The translations under genes were made by a program, and so were the position numbers. A stretch of 64,000 nucleotides of DNA from Mesorhizobium sp. (GTDB taxonomy: Bacteria; Pseudomonadota; Alphaproteobacteria; Rhizobiales; Rhizobiaceae). Of the stretch, positions 27,314 through 36,084 are shown piece after piece. The stretch spans positions 112,675-176,674 of the forward strand of contig NZ_JAFKID010000013.1 in assembly GCF_017306545.1 (NCBI RefSeq). The letters run 5' to 3'. The notes under the pieces are model-generated. The model ran no database searches and had not been told where the DNA came from. It was given only the letters and a program-made list of their open reading frames with translations. Every line of letters starts with the position of its first letter. Within the stretch, counting starts at the first letter, position 1.

Positions 27314-29110
27314 ATGCCGATTTATCAGGCGCCGGTGCGCGATACGCTGTTCGTGCTGAACGAAGTGCTCGGCATCGAGCGTCATTCTAACCTGCCGGGC
27401 TTCGCCGACGCCACGCCGGACATGATCGAGGCGATCCTCACCGAAGGCGCTCGTCTGGCCGAGGAAGTCATCCAGCCGACCAACCGCGCCGGCGATCTCG
27501 AAGGCTGCACACGCCATGACGACGGCACGGTCGCCACGCCAAAGGGGTTCAAAGAGGCCTATCGGCAGTATTGCGAAGGCGGCTGGATGGGGCTGGCGGT
27601 GCCGGAAGAGCATGGCGGGCAGGGCCTGCCCTACGTGCTGCACAACGCCGTCGGCGAATATGTGGCGGCCGCCAACATGGCGCTGCTGATGTATCCGGGC
27701 CTGACTCAAGGCGCCATCGCGGCCATCATCGCCCATGGCAATGACGAGCAGAAGAAGCGCTTCCTGCCGAAGATGGTCGAGGGTGTTTGGACCGGCACCA
27801 TGAACCTGACGGAGCCGCATTGCGGCACCGACCTCGGCCTCTTGCGCACCAAGGCCGTGCCGAACGGCGACGGCACGTATAAAATTTCCGGTCAGAAGAT
27901 ATTCATCTCGGCCGGCGAGCACGACATGGCCGACAACATCGTCCATCTGGTGCTGGCCCGCATCGAGGGCGCGCCGGAAGGCACCAAGGGCATCTCGCTG
28001 TTCATCGTGCCGAAGTTCAAGCTCGACAAGGAAGGTAAGCCGGGCGCCCGCAACGCCGTCTCCTGTGGCTCCGTCGAGGAGAAGATGGGCATCCACGGCA
28101 ACGCCACCTGCGTCATGAATTACGACGAGGCGGAAGGCACGCTGCTGGGCGCCGAGAACGGCGGCCTCAAGGCCATGTTCGTGATGATGAACGAGGCGCG
28201 CCTCGGCGTCGGCCTGCAAGGCCTATCGCAGTCGGTGGTCGCCAGCCAGAACGCCGTTGCCTATGCCAAAGAGCGTTTGCAGGGCCGCTCCCTGACCGGC
28301 CCGAAGGCGCCCGACAAAAAGGCCGATCCGATCATCGTCCATCCCGATATCCGCCGCATCCTGATGACGATGAAGGCCTGGAACGAGGCCGGCCGCGCCT
28401 TCATGCTGTGGACGGCGCTGAAGTCGGACATCGCCCACCGCTCGCCCGACGCGAAGGACGCCGAGGCGGCCGACGACATGCTCGGCCTGATGACGCCGGT
28501 GCTGAAGGGCGTCCTGACCGACAAGGGCTTCGAGCATGCCGCCATGGCCCAGCAGGTGTTCGGCGGCCACGGCTATATAGAAGAGCACGGCATGAGCCAG
28601 TTCGTGCGCGATGCCCGCATCGCCATGATCTATGAAGGCGCCAACGGCATCCAGGCGCTCGACCTTGTCGGCCGCAAGCTGGCGATGAACGGCGGCCGCG
28701 CCATCCAGGCCTTCTTCAAGGAAGTCGGCGACTTCTGCGAGCAGAACCGCGCCGACGAGAAGATGGCGCCCTTCACCAAGGCGCTGAAGAAGGGCCTCAA
28801 CGACCTGCAGGCCGCGACCATGTGGCTGATGCAGAACGGCATGAAGAACCCCGACAATGCCGGTGCCGCTTCCACCGACTACATGCATCTCACCGGCCTG
28901 GTGGTACTGGGCTACATGTGGGGCCTGATGGCGAAGACCGCGCAGGCCGCACTTGCCCACGGCGCCGGCGATGCCGCCGCCTTCTACGACAACAAGCTGG
29001 TGACGGCGCGTTACTTCATGGAGCGCGAGATGCCGCAGACCGGCGCGCACCTCGCCCGCCTTTCGTCCGGAGCCGACGCCATGATGGCGCTGCCGGCGGA
29101 GGCGTTTTAA
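27314..29110 (+). CDS. acyl-CoA dehydrogenase, large C-terminal-domain type (DmdC/FadE-like)
   Basis: FAD-dependent alpha,beta-dehydrogenation of acyl-CoA. The 598 residues belong to the larger bacterial branch with an extra C-terminal domain (about 470-598). [19 protein letters not shown] gives the FAD/substrate strand, and the catalytic Glu lies in [13 protein letters not shown]. The N-terminus [20 protein letters not shown] is very characteristic and fixes the start at 27314, after GGAGGAAATC. Some members are annotated as 3-methylmercaptopropionyl-CoA dehydrogenase (DmdC); without other dmd genes, a general fatty acyl role is more likely. First gene of the operon. Confidence 0.92.
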   Translation: MPIYQAPVRDTLFVLNEVLGIERHSNLPGFADATPDMIEAILTEGARLAEEVIQPTNRAGDLEGCTRHDDGTVATPKGFKEAYRQYCEGGWMGLAVPEEHGGQGLPYVLHNAVGEYVAAANMALLMYPGLTQGAIAAIIAHGNDEQKKRFLPKMVEGVWTGTMNLTEPHCGTDLGLLRTKAVPNGDGTYKISGQKIFISAGEHDMADNIVHLVLARIEGAPEGTKGISLFIVPKFKLDKEGKPGARNAVSCGSVEEKMGIHGNATCVMNYDEAEGTLLGAENGGLKAMFVMMNEARLGVGLQGLSQSVVASQNAVAYAKERLQGRSLTGPKAPDKKADPIIVHPDIRRILMTMKAWNEAGRAFMLWTALKSDIAHRSPDAKDAEAADDMLGLMTPVLKGVLTDKGFEHAAMAQQVFGGHGYIEEHGMSQFVRDARIAMIYEGANGIQALDLVGRKLAMNGGRAIQAFFKEVGDFCEQNRADEKMAPFTKALKKGLNDLQAATMWLMQNGMKNPDNAGAASTDYMHLTGLVVLGYMWGLMAKTAQAALAHGAGDAAAFYDNKLVTARYFMEREMPQTGAHLARLSSGADAMMALPAEAF

Positions 29111-29126
29111 GGTGAGCCGTGCCGCC

Positions 29127-29644
29127 GTCCCCCTCTCCCTTGAGGGGAGGGTGGCCCGAACGGCCGGGAGGGGTCCGAGCGGCCGTGCGCCGTCGTTTCA
29201 CTTCGACCCGCGCTCAGGGAGGATCGTAGGAATGCCTCGTACCCATATCAGCTTCGAAATGAGGCAGAAGGCTCGTGCGCTTCGTCTGCGTTCGACGAAG
29301 GCTGAATCCCTGCTTTGGTACGAACTGCGCTTGTTCAGATCTGAAGGTTTGATCTTTCGTCGTCAACAGCCGATCGGCCCCTATATCGTGGACTTCGTTT
29401 GCTCATCAGCCCGGTTAGTCGTCGAGGTCGATGGTGATTTTCATGAAACCGATGCCGGAAAGCGTCACGACGCCAATCGGGATTCCTACCTGCACTCTCT
29501 TGGCTACTCCATCCTCCGGATCGATGAGCCGGATGTGATGAACAATGCGTGGCACGTCGGCCAGTTGGTGAAGGACGAGGTCGAGGCTGTCGCCACCGAC
29601 CCCTCCCGACCGCTGCGCGGCCACCCTCCCCTCAAGGGGGAGGG
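29127..29644. mobile_element. candidate inverted-repeat cassette carrying a DUF559 gene (family B ends)
   Basis: The left end (29127-29176: CTCTCCCTTGAGGGGAGGG, then TGGCCCGAACGGCCGGGAGG) and right end (29598-29644: CCCTCCCGACCGCTGCGCGG, then CCACCCTCCCCTCAAGGGGG) are inverted near-copies of about 47 bases. Between them lies a single DUF559 nuclease gene at about 50 percent GC. It has the general shape of an insertion sequence but no known transposase. No target duplication is evident. It sits between two acyl-CoA dehydrogenase genes. Confidence 0.45.
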
Positions 29645-29666
29645 AAACGACGGAGCAACTCTATGA
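29232..29666 (+). CDS. DUF559 endonuclease-domain protein
   Basis: The 144-residue protein has a restriction-endonuclease-like fold, related to Vsr. Visible core: AESLLWYELRLFRSEGLIFR, RQQPIGPYIVDFVCSSARLV and VEVDGDFHETDAGKRHDANR, with the V-E-x-D-G-x-x-H motif holding the likely metal ligands, then LGYSILRIDEPDV. ATG at 29232 begins MPRTHISFEMRQKARALR, close to the usual start; a longer frame upstream only translates repeat DNA. The last 20 or so residues (RPLRGHPPLKGEG) are encoded by the right-hand repeat, and the stop overlaps the next gene as ATGA. GC is lower than its neighbours (30 of 60 at 29341-29400). The function is unproven. Confidence 0.85.
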   Translation: MPRTHISFEMRQKARALRLRSTKAESLLWYELRLFRSEGLIFRRQQPIGPYIVDFVCSSARLVVEVDGDFHETDAGKRHDANRDSYLHSLGYSILRIDEPDVMNNAWHVGQLVKDEVEAVATDPSRPLRGHPPLKGEGNDGATL

Positions 29667-30832
29667 CCAATCCCGCAGAAGTGCTCGCCCTGCCGAAACC
29701 TGCATGGATAACCGAAGACGTCGCCATGCTTTACGATATGGCGCACCGTTTCCTGTCGGACGAGATCGCGCCGCATTACGACGCCTACGAGAAGAACGAG
29801 ATTGTCGACCGTTCGGCGTGGGGGAAGGCGGGCGCGGCGGGCCTCCTATGCGCCTCCATGCCGGAGGAATACGGCGGTGCCGGCGGCAGCTTTGCCCATG
29901 AGAGCGCCATCATAGAGGCGATCGGCCATGTCGGCGTCGACGGCTTCGGCATCGGCCTGCACAACGCCATTGTCGCGCCCTACATCCTCCACTACGGCTC
30001 GGAAGAGCAGAAGAAGAAGTGGCTGCCGAAAATGGCGAGCGGCGAACTGATCGGTGCCATCGCCATGACCGAGCCCGGCGCGGGATCGGACCTGCAAGGC
30101 GTCAAGACGCGCGCCGAAAAGGGGGGCAACCAGTACCGCATCAGCGGCTCCAAGACCTTCATCACCAACGGCCAGAACGCCAACCTGATCGTCGTCGTCA
30201 CCAAGACCGATCCTGCCAGGGGCGCCAAGGGCACCTCGCTGATCGTCGTCGAGACAGACGAGGTCGAGGGTTTCGAGCGCGGCCGCAACCTCGACAAGAT
30301 CGGCTTGAAGGCCAACGACACGTCCGAACTGTTCTTCAATGACGTTCGCGTGCCGACCGCGAACCTGCTCGGCGCCGAGGAAGGACAGGGCTTCGTCCAG
30401 CTCATGCAGCAATTGCCGCAGGAGCGACTGATGATCGGCACCGGCGCCATCGCCATGGCCGAGCGGGCGCTGGCCGCCACCATCGACTATGTCAAGGAGC
30501 GGCAGGCCTTCGGCCAAAAAATCATCGATTTCCAGAACACCCAGTTCAAGCTGGCCGAACTGAAGACCGAGATCACCATCGGTCGCACCTTCTACAACGA
30601 TTGCGTGGCGCGCCACCTCGCCGGCGGCCTCGATCCCGTCACGGCCTCGATGGCGAAATACTGGCTGTCGGATTTGCAGGGCAGGGTGGTCGACGAATGC
30701 CTGCAACTGTTCGGCGGCTATGGCTATATGAATGAATATCCGATCGCCCGCATGTACCGCGACGCCCGCGTGCAGCGCATCTACGGCGGCACCAACGAGA
30801 TCATGAAGTTGCTGATCGCGCGCTCGCTCTGA
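29663..30832 (+). CDS. acyl-CoA dehydrogenase, long-chain (ACADL-like) type
   Basis: The 389-residue homotetrameric-type dehydrogenase has [17 protein letters not shown] (substrate/FAD strand), [37 protein letters not shown] and [16 protein letters not shown]. At the last motif the usual catalytic Glu region reads GGTNEI. The Glu in LPQERLMI, on the helix used by long-chain and isovaleryl enzymes, is probably the base. The C-terminal half closely resembles mammalian ACADL. It starts inside the DUF559 stop (ATGA), so its translation now depends on that inserted gene or on readthrough. Confidence 0.92.
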   Translation: MTNPAEVLALPKPAWITEDVAMLYDMAHRFLSDEIAPHYDAYEKNEIVDRSAWGKAGAAGLLCASMPEEYGGAGGSFAHESAIIEAIGHVGVDGFGIGLHNAIVAPYILHYGSEEQKKKWLPKMASGELIGAIAMTEPGAGSDLQGVKTRAEKGGNQYRISGSKTFITNGQNANLIVVVTKTDPARGAKGTSLIVVETDEVEGFERGRNLDKIGLKANDTSELFFNDVRVPTANLLGAEEGQGFVQLMQQLPQERLMIGTGAIAMAERALAATIDYVKERQAFGQKIIDFQNTQFKLAELKTEITIGRTFYNDCVARHLAGGLDPVTASMAKYWLSDLQGRVVDECLQLFGGYGYMNEYPIARMYRDARVQRIYGGTNEIMKLLIARSL

Positions 30833-30860
30833 CGCGCCTTCGCTATCCGAGGAGAAGACC

Positions 30861-32069
30861 ATGGCCGAAGCTTACGTTTACGACGCCGTGCGCACGCCGC
30901 GCGGCAGAGGCAAGAAGGACGGATCGCTGCACGAGGTGCCGACGCCGCGGCTGGCGGCCAAGACGTTGGAAGCGCTGCGCGACCGCAACGGGCTCGACAC
31001 CTCGGCCGTCGACGACATCATCTTCGGTTGCGTCGATCCGGTCGGCGAGGCCGGTGCGGTCATCCCGCGCTCGGCCGCCTTCGAGGCGGGCTACGACACG
31101 AAGGCTCCCGGCATCCAGATCTCGCGTTTCTGCGCCTCCGGCCTTGATGCCATCAACCTCGGCGCCGCCAAGGTCGCGCAGGGCGCCGACGACATCGTCA
31201 TCGCCGGCGGCGTGGAATCCATGTCGCGCGTCGGCATGGGCATGTCGGGCGGCTCCTGGTACATGGACCCGTCGGTCGGCCTGCCGGGCTGGTTCGTACC
31301 ACAAGGCATCTCGGCCGACCTGATCGCTACCAAATACGGCTTTTCGCGCGACGACGTCGACGCCTATGCGGTGGAAAGCCAGAAGCGCGCGGCGCACGCC
31401 TGGGAAAAGGGCTGGTTCAAGAACTCGGTGATCCCGATCAGGGACCAGAACGGGCTGGTGATCCTCGACCATGACGAGCATATGCGCCCGTCCACCGACA
31501 TGCAGTCGCTGGCAGCCCTCAACCCCTCCTTCGTCATACCGGGCGAAATGGGCGGTTTCGACGCGGTGGCCGTGCAGAAGCACCCCGAGATCGAGGAAGT
31601 GAACCACGTCCACCACGCCGGCAATTCGTCCGGCATCGTCGACGGCGCGGCCGCTGTGCTGCTCGGCTCGAAAAAGGCCGGCAAGGCGATGGGGCTGAAG
31701 CCCCGCGCCCGCATCCGCGCCTTCGCCAACATCGGTTCGGAGCCGGTGCTGATGCTGACCGGCCCGGTCGACGTGACGGAAAAGTTGTTGAAGCGCGCCA
31801 AGATGAAAACGTCCGACATCGACCTGTTCGAGCTCAACGAGGCCTTCGCGTCGGTCGTGCTGCGCTACATGCAGGCCTTCGACATTCCGCACGACAAGAT
31901 CAACGTCAACGGCGGGGCGATTGCCATGGGCCATCCGCTCGGCGCCACCGGCGCGATGATCCTCGGCACCGTGCTCGACGAACTGGAACGGCGCGACCTC
32001 AACACCGCGCTGGTGACGCTGTGCATCGGCGCCGGCATGGGCACCGCTACGATTATCGAACGGGTGTGA
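30861..32069 (+). CDS. fadA: acetyl-CoA C-acyltransferase (thiolase)
   Basis: Cleaves 3-ketoacyl-CoA in beta-oxidation. In the 402 residues the nucleophile Cys is in [14 protein letters not shown], with NEAFASV, the His in [15 protein letters not shown], and the second Cys in [17 protein letters not shown]. The start follows GAGGAGAAGACC, a strong ribosome site, 28 bases after the dehydrogenase stop. As it pairs with the FadB-type protein downstream, a degradative thiolase is more likely than a biosynthetic one. Confidence 0.93.
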   Translation: MAEAYVYDAVRTPRGRGKKDGSLHEVPTPRLAAKTLEALRDRNGLDTSAVDDIIFGCVDPVGEAGAVIPRSAAFEAGYDTKAPGIQISRFCASGLDAINLGAAKVAQGADDIVIAGGVESMSRVGMGMSGGSWYMDPSVGLPGWFVPQGISADLIATKYGFSRDDVDAYAVESQKRAAHAWEKGWFKNSVIPIRDQNGLVILDHDEHMRPSTDMQSLAALNPSFVIPGEMGGFDAVAVQKHPEIEEVNHVHHAGNSSGIVDGAAAVLLGSKKAGKAMGLKPRARIRAFANIGSEPVLMLTGPVDVTEKLLKRAKMKTSDIDLFELNEAFASVVLRYMQAFDIPHDKINVNGGAIAMGHPLGATGAMILGTVLDELERRDLNTALVTLCIGAGMGTATIIERV

Positions 32070-32076
32070 TTATCGC

Positions 32077-32281
32077 CCTTCTCCCCGTTTACGGGGGTGA
32101 GGAGCGGTCCACGTAGTGGACGAAAAGCCCCTGAATGGGCTTTTCGAGTGACGAACGCCCGAAGCGATAGCGGAGGGCGGTGGCCCGAAGGGCCGGATGA
32201 GGGGCAGAGCCAGCGTTCCAAGGTTCGCGCCGCCTCTCACCTGCCTGCCGGCATCCTCTCCCCGTAAACGGGGAGAGGCGA
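32077..32281. repeat. palindromic intergenic repeat, family C
   Basis: Outer arms CTTCTCCCCGTTTACGGGG (32079-32097) and CTCTCCCCGTAAACGGGGAG (32257-32276) face each other. Inside are two small hairpins, GTCCACGTAGTGGAC (32107-32121) and AAAGCCCCTGAATGGGCTTTT-like (about 32124-32144). It fills nearly all of the gap between thiolase and FadB genes. A different sequence family from A, B and D but the same architecture. Confidence 0.75.
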
Positions 32282-32336
32282 GCAGCTTCAACGCGGCGCT
32301 CATCGCCGCAACCAATTTCAAGGAGGAACCGCTCCA

Positions 32337-34544
32337 ATGACCGCCTACAAGAACTTCTCCGTCGAAACCGACGCCGACGGCATCGCGCTCGTCACCTGGG
32401 ACATGCCGGACCGGTCCATGAACGTCTTCACCGAGGAGGTGATGGACGAACTGGACGTCATCATCGACCAGGTCGTGGCGGATGCCGGCGTCAAGGGTGC
32501 CGTCATCACCTCCGGCAAGGAAACCTTTTCCGGCGGCGCGGACCTGACCATGCTGAAAAGCCAGCTCGAGCGCTTCCATGCGGCGAAGGCGAAGGACCCG
32601 CAGGCGGCGACGAAAATGCTGTTCGACGGCGCCGGCCGCATGACCTGGCTGTGGCGCAAGCTGGAAACCTGCGGCAAGCCGTGGGTGTCGGCCATCAACG
32701 GCACCTGCATGGGCGGCGCGTTCGAGCTGTCGCTGGCCTGCCACGCCCGCGTCGCGGCCGATTCCGACAAGGTCAAGATGGCGCTGCCCGAGGTCAAGGT
32801 CGGCATTTTCCCCGGCGCCGGCGGCACCCAGCGCGTGCCGCGCCTGACGGACCAGCAGCAGGCCTTGCAGATGCTCACCTCCGGCCAGAATCTTTCGCCG
32901 CAGAAGGCGAAGGCCATGGGCCTTATCACTGAAATCGCGCCGCCTAAGAAGCTGGTCGAGGCGGCCAAGGCGCTGATCAAGGGCGGCCTGTCGCCGGTCG
33001 CGCCGTGGGACCAGAAGGGCTTCAAGCTGCCTGGCGGCCCGGTCTATTCGGCCGCCGGCGCGAACCTTTGGCCGCCGGCCATCGCCATCCTGCGCCGCGA
33101 GACATACGGCAATTATCCGGCCGCCACGGCGATCCTGAAATGCGTCTACGAGGGCCTGCTGGTGCCGTTCGACACGGCCTTGCGGATCGAGCAGCGCTAT
33201 TTCACCGAGATCATGCAGTCGAAGGAAGCCGCTGCCATGATCCGCTCGCTGTTCGTCTCGCTTCAGGAGCTGAACAAGGGCGCGCGCCGCCCCGAGGGTG
33301 TGCCGCAGACCAAGTTTAAAAAGATCGGCGTGCTCGGCGCCGGTTTCATGGGCGCAGGCATCGCCTATGTCACGGCAAAGGCCGGCATTCCCGTCGTGCT
33401 GCTCGACCGGGACGTGGAGTCTGCCGAGAAGGGCAAGGCGCATTCGGCCGGCATCATGGACGGGCTGATCAAGAAGGGCCGCGCCAAGCCGGAGGACAAG
33501 GACAGGCTCCTGTCGCTGATTACGCCGACCGCCGACTATGCCGACCTCGACGGCTGCGACCTCGTCATCGAGGCCGTGTTCGAGGATTCGGCGGTGAAGA
33601 AGGCCGCGACCGAGCAGGCCGAGGCAGTGCTGAAGTCCTCCGCCGTCTTCGCCTCCAACACCTCGACCATTCCGATCACCGCGCTGGCGAAGAATTCGGC
33701 GCGGCCGAAGAATTTTGTCGGCATCCACTTCTTCTCGCCGGTCGACAAGATGATGCTGGTCGAGATCATCCTCGGCAAGAAGACCGGCGACAAGGCGCTG
33801 GCCCGCGCCATCGACTATGTGCGCGCCATCAAGAAGACGCCGATCGTCGTCAACGACACGCGAGGCTTCTACGTCAACCGCTGCGTGCTGCGCTACATGT
33901 CGGAAGCCTACAAGATGCTGATCGAGGGCGTGCCGGCGCCGATGATCGAGAACGCCGCCAAGGCCGCCGGCATGCCGGTCGGGCCGCTGGCGCTGACCGA
34001 CGAGACGGCCGTCGACCTTGCCCAGAAGATCATGAAGCAGACCGTCCGCGATCTTGGCGAGAAGGCCGTCGACCCGCGCCAGATGGCGCTGATCGACACC
34101 ATGGTCGACAAGTTCGACCGCAGGGGTCGCAAGAACGGCAAGGGTTTTTACGACTATCCCGCAAAGCCCGCGAAGAAGAAGCTGTGGCCGGGCTTGAAGG
34201 ACCTTTTCCCGCAGAAGAAGCCGGAAGAGGTGGACTTCGAGGAACTGAAGCAGCGGCTGCTCGCCGTCATCGCGCTGGAGGCGGCGCGCGTGATGGAGGA
34301 GAAGATCGTCACCGATCCGCGCGAGGCCGACGTCGGCTCGATCCTCGCCTTCGGCTTCGCGCCCTATACCGGCGGCACGCTGTCCTACATCGACGGCATC
34401 GGCGCCAAGAAGTTCGTCAAGCTGGCCAAGGACTTGCAGAAGAAATACGGCGCCGAATTCAAGGCGCCGAAGCTGCTCGCCGACATGGCCGAGAAAGGCG
34501 ACAGCTTCTACCGGCGGTTCGATCCGTATGGGAAAGCGGCGTAG
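32337..34544 (+). CDS. fadB: multifunctional enoyl-CoA hydratase / 3-hydroxyacyl-CoA dehydrogenase
   Basis: The 735-residue fusion has a crotonase domain (about 1-200) with GTCMGGAFELSLACH and PEVKVGIFPGAGGTQR carrying the two catalytic Glu. An NAD-binding domain (about 325-505) opens KIGVLGAGFMGAGIAYV and has the catalytic His in VGIHFFSPVDKMMLVEI. C-terminal domains follow (NRCVLRYMSEA, KNGKGFYDYP). It performs steps two and three of beta-oxidation and partners the thiolase upstream, as in trifunctional-type complexes. The start follows AAGGAGGAACC. Confidence 0.94.
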   Translation: MTAYKNFSVETDADGIALVTWDMPDRSMNVFTEEVMDELDVIIDQVVADAGVKGAVITSGKETFSGGADLTMLKSQLERFHAAKAKDPQAATKMLFDGAGRMTWLWRKLETCGKPWVSAINGTCMGGAFELSLACHARVAADSDKVKMALPEVKVGIFPGAGGTQRVPRLTDQQQALQMLTSGQNLSPQKAKAMGLITEIAPPKKLVEAAKALIKGGLSPVAPWDQKGFKLPGGPVYSAAGANLWPPAIAILRRETYGNYPAATAILKCVYEGLLVPFDTALRIEQRYFTEIMQSKEAAAMIRSLFVSLQELNKGARRPEGVPQTKFKKIGVLGAGFMGAGIAYVTAKAGIPVVLLDRDVESAEKGKAHSAGIMDGLIKKGRAKPEDKDRLLSLITPTADYADLDGCDLVIEAVFEDSAVKKAATEQAEAVLKSSAVFASNTSTIPITALAKNSARPKNFVGIHFFSPVDKMMLVEIILGKKTGDKALARAIDYVRAIKKTPIVVNDTRGFYVNRCVLRYMSEAYKMLIEGVPAPMIENAAKAAGMPVGPLALTDETAVDLAQKIMKQTVRDLGEKAVDPRQMALIDTMVDKFDRRGRKNGKGFYDYPAKPAKKKLWPGLKDLFPQKKPEEVDFEELKQRLLAVIALEAARVMEEKIVTDPREADVGSILAFGFAPYTGGTLSYIDGIGAKKFVKLAKDLQKKYGAEFKAPKLLADMAEKGDSFYRRFDPYGKAA

Positions 34545-34552
34545 CACCGGCT

Positions 34553-34698
34553 GTCCCTCCCCCTTGAGGGGAGGGTGCCGCCCGAAGGGCGGTGGGAGGG
34601 GGCCTTGCGGCAGTACGCCGACCCCTTTTGCGTCGGAGCAGTTGAGGTGACCCCTCCCGGCTCGCTCCGCTCGCCACCCTCCCCTCAAGGGGGAGGGG
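34553..34698. repeat. palindromic repeat, family B, empty copy
   Basis: Left arm (34553-34602: CTCCCCCTTGAGGGGAGGG, then GCCGCCCGAAGGGCGG) and right arm (34649-34698: CCCTCCCGGCTCGCTCCGCT, then CCACCCTCCCCTCAAGGGGG) are the same ends as the DUF559 cassette at 29127-29644. They enclose only about 46 bases with no gene. It lies between the FadB and thioesterase genes. Confidence 0.8.
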
Positions 34699-34713
34699 AA
34701 ACGGAGCATCCCC

Positions 34714-35286
34714 ATGTACGTCTGGTTCCGTCTCGCCCGCATGGCACTCACCGCGAAAGCGCGCGGCCCGTATCGCATGGGCGGGGAGAGCCGGCTTGCC
34801 TTTCGCTGCCTGCCGACCGACATCGACGCCAACCTGCACCTCAACAACGCTCGCTACATGATGCTGGCCGATGTCGGCCGCATCGACATCTTCCTGCGCG
34901 CCGGCTTGCTGAAACTGGCGCGCGAGCGCGGCTGGGCGCCGATGCTGGGCGGCCTGCAGACGGTGTTCGTGCGCGAGATTCGGCTGTGGCAGCGCTTCGA
35001 GGTCGTCTCGACCGTCGAGACATGGCACGGCACGCAGGTGATCGGCGGTCATCGCTTCGTGCTGGAGGACGGCCGCACCGCCGCGCAGGTGCTGACCACC
35101 GCGGGCATCTACGACCGTCGTGGCAAGCGCTTCGTCGAGATTGACGAGGCGCTCGCCGCCCTTGGCCACCATGTCGTGCCGCGTCCGCCGACCGAGGCCG
35201 AACAGGTGTTCATGACCTCCCACACCCGCCTGCGCGATCTGGCCAAGAACGCGGAAACCGGCAATGGCTCGGTCAACAACCGGTGA
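34714..35286 (+). CDS. hotdog-fold thioesterase family protein
   Basis: The 190-residue protein has the acyl-CoA thioesterase (4HBT/THEM6-like) pattern: RCLPTDIDANLHLNNARYMMLADVGRID with the catalytic-type Asp, and a long strand VVSTVETWHGTQVIGGHRF. The position after the beta-oxidation genes suggests it releases CoA from stalled acyl-CoA intermediates. The start has GGGGAGGGGAAACGGAGC upstream, partly supplied by the repeat's right arm, so the repeat may provide its ribosome site. Confidence 0.82.
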   Translation: MYVWFRLARMALTAKARGPYRMGGESRLAFRCLPTDIDANLHLNNARYMMLADVGRIDIFLRAGLLKLARERGWAPMLGGLQTVFVREIRLWQRFEVVSTVETWHGTQVIGGHRFVLEDGRTAAQVLTTAGIYDRRGKRFVEIDEALAALGHHVVPRPPTEAEQVFMTSHTRLRDLAKNAETGNGSVNNR

Positions 35287-35347
35287 AAGCCGGCCGGCGC
35301 GGCTGGACAAGCCGCGTCGCGCTGCCTAAAACGGACAGGTATTTTTT

Positions 35348-35359
35348 CCTTTCGAAAGG
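35348..35359. promoter_or_regulatory. palindrome overlapping the S24 repressor ribosome site
   Basis: CCTTTCGAAAGG is a perfect 12-base palindrome 5 bases before the ATG at 35365. Its right half GAAAGG doubles as the Shine-Dalgarno. A run of six T (35342-35347) precedes it. It could be an autoregulatory operator for the gene it precedes. Candidate only. Confidence 0.4.
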
Positions 35360-35364
35360 CAGCC

Positions 35365-36081
35365 ATGCTTTCGCACGACCGCGTCTGGGCGGCCATCGAC
35401 GCGCTGGCCGAGCGCTATTCGCTCTCGGCTTCGGGCCTCGCCAAGCTGGCGGGGCTGGATTCGACCGCCTTCAATAAGTCCAAGCGCCTGTCGGCCGACG
35501 GGCGGCCGCGCTGGCCGTCCACCGAATCGCTGGCCAAGGTCATGGAGGCCACCGGCGCCTCGCTGGACGAATTCGTCGCGCTGGTCGAGGCTGGCGTTGC
35601 CGGCCGTACCGGCCGCCGGACGTCCGGGCGCGGGGCGCCGGTGCCGTCCTCCTTTTTCGGCCATCCCCCTTTTGACAGGCCCTTGCCGCAGCAGCGGCCG
35701 ACGATTCCGCTTGTCGGCTTCGCGCAGGCCGGCGCCGGCGGCTTCTACGAGGATGCCGGCTTTCCCGCCGGGCACGGGCTCGATCTGATCGAACTGCCGG
35801 CGCAATCCAGCGAGACCTCCTATGCGCTGAAGGTGCAGGGCGATTCCATGCTGCCGCTCTACCGTGACGGCGACGTGCTGATCGTCCAGCCCGGCGCCAC
35901 GGTGCGCAAGGGCGACCGCGTCGTCGTCAAGACGACCGGCGGCGAGGTGATGGCCAAGGTGCTGGAGCGGCAGACGCCGCAGGCCATCGCGCTTCTCTCG
36001 CTCAACCCCGCGCATGCGAACCGCGAATTGCCCATAGTCGAGATCGAATGGGTGGCGCGCATCGTCTGGGCGAGCCAGTAG
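35365..36081 (+). CDS. S24-family (LexA/CI-like) transcriptional repressor
   Basis: The 238-residue protein has an N-terminal helix-turn-helix (about 5-75, LSASGLAKLAGLDSTAFNKS) and a C-terminal S24 self-cleaving domain. The Ser/Lys dyad is Ser161 (KVQGDSMLPLYRDGD) and Lys198 (GGEVMAKVLE), 37 residues apart as in LexA. A candidate Ala-Gly cleavage bond lies at 124-125 in GFAQAGAGGFY. No other phage genes are near, so it is a chromosomal regulator of unknown regulon. The thermonuclease-like gene follows after 3 bases. Confidence 0.88.
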   Translation: MLSHDRVWAAIDALAERYSLSASGLAKLAGLDSTAFNKSKRLSADGRPRWPSTESLAKVMEATGASLDEFVALVEAGVAGRTGRRTSGRGAPVPSSFFGHPPFDRPLPQQRPTIPLVGFAQAGAGGFYEDAGFPAGHGLDLIELPAQSSETSYALKVQGDSMLPLYRDGDVLIVQPGATVRKGDRVVVKTTGGEVMAKVLERQTPQAIALLSLNPAHANRELPIVEIEWVARIVWASQ

Positions 36082-36084
36082 GCG

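Noticed and set aside
29112-29231. Longer DUF559 N-terminus at the 29 kb locus
   Set aside because: The extra 40 residues are only translated repeat DNA, and the ATG at 29232 precedes the conserved domain start.
32070-34847. Long minus-strand frame opposite fadB
   Set aside because: Shadow of the fadB frame, running through palindromic repeats at both ends; no family features.
35365-36081. Prophage remnant around the S24 repressor
   Set aside because: Neighbours are housekeeping or chromosomal genes of normal GC, with no structural or integration genes.
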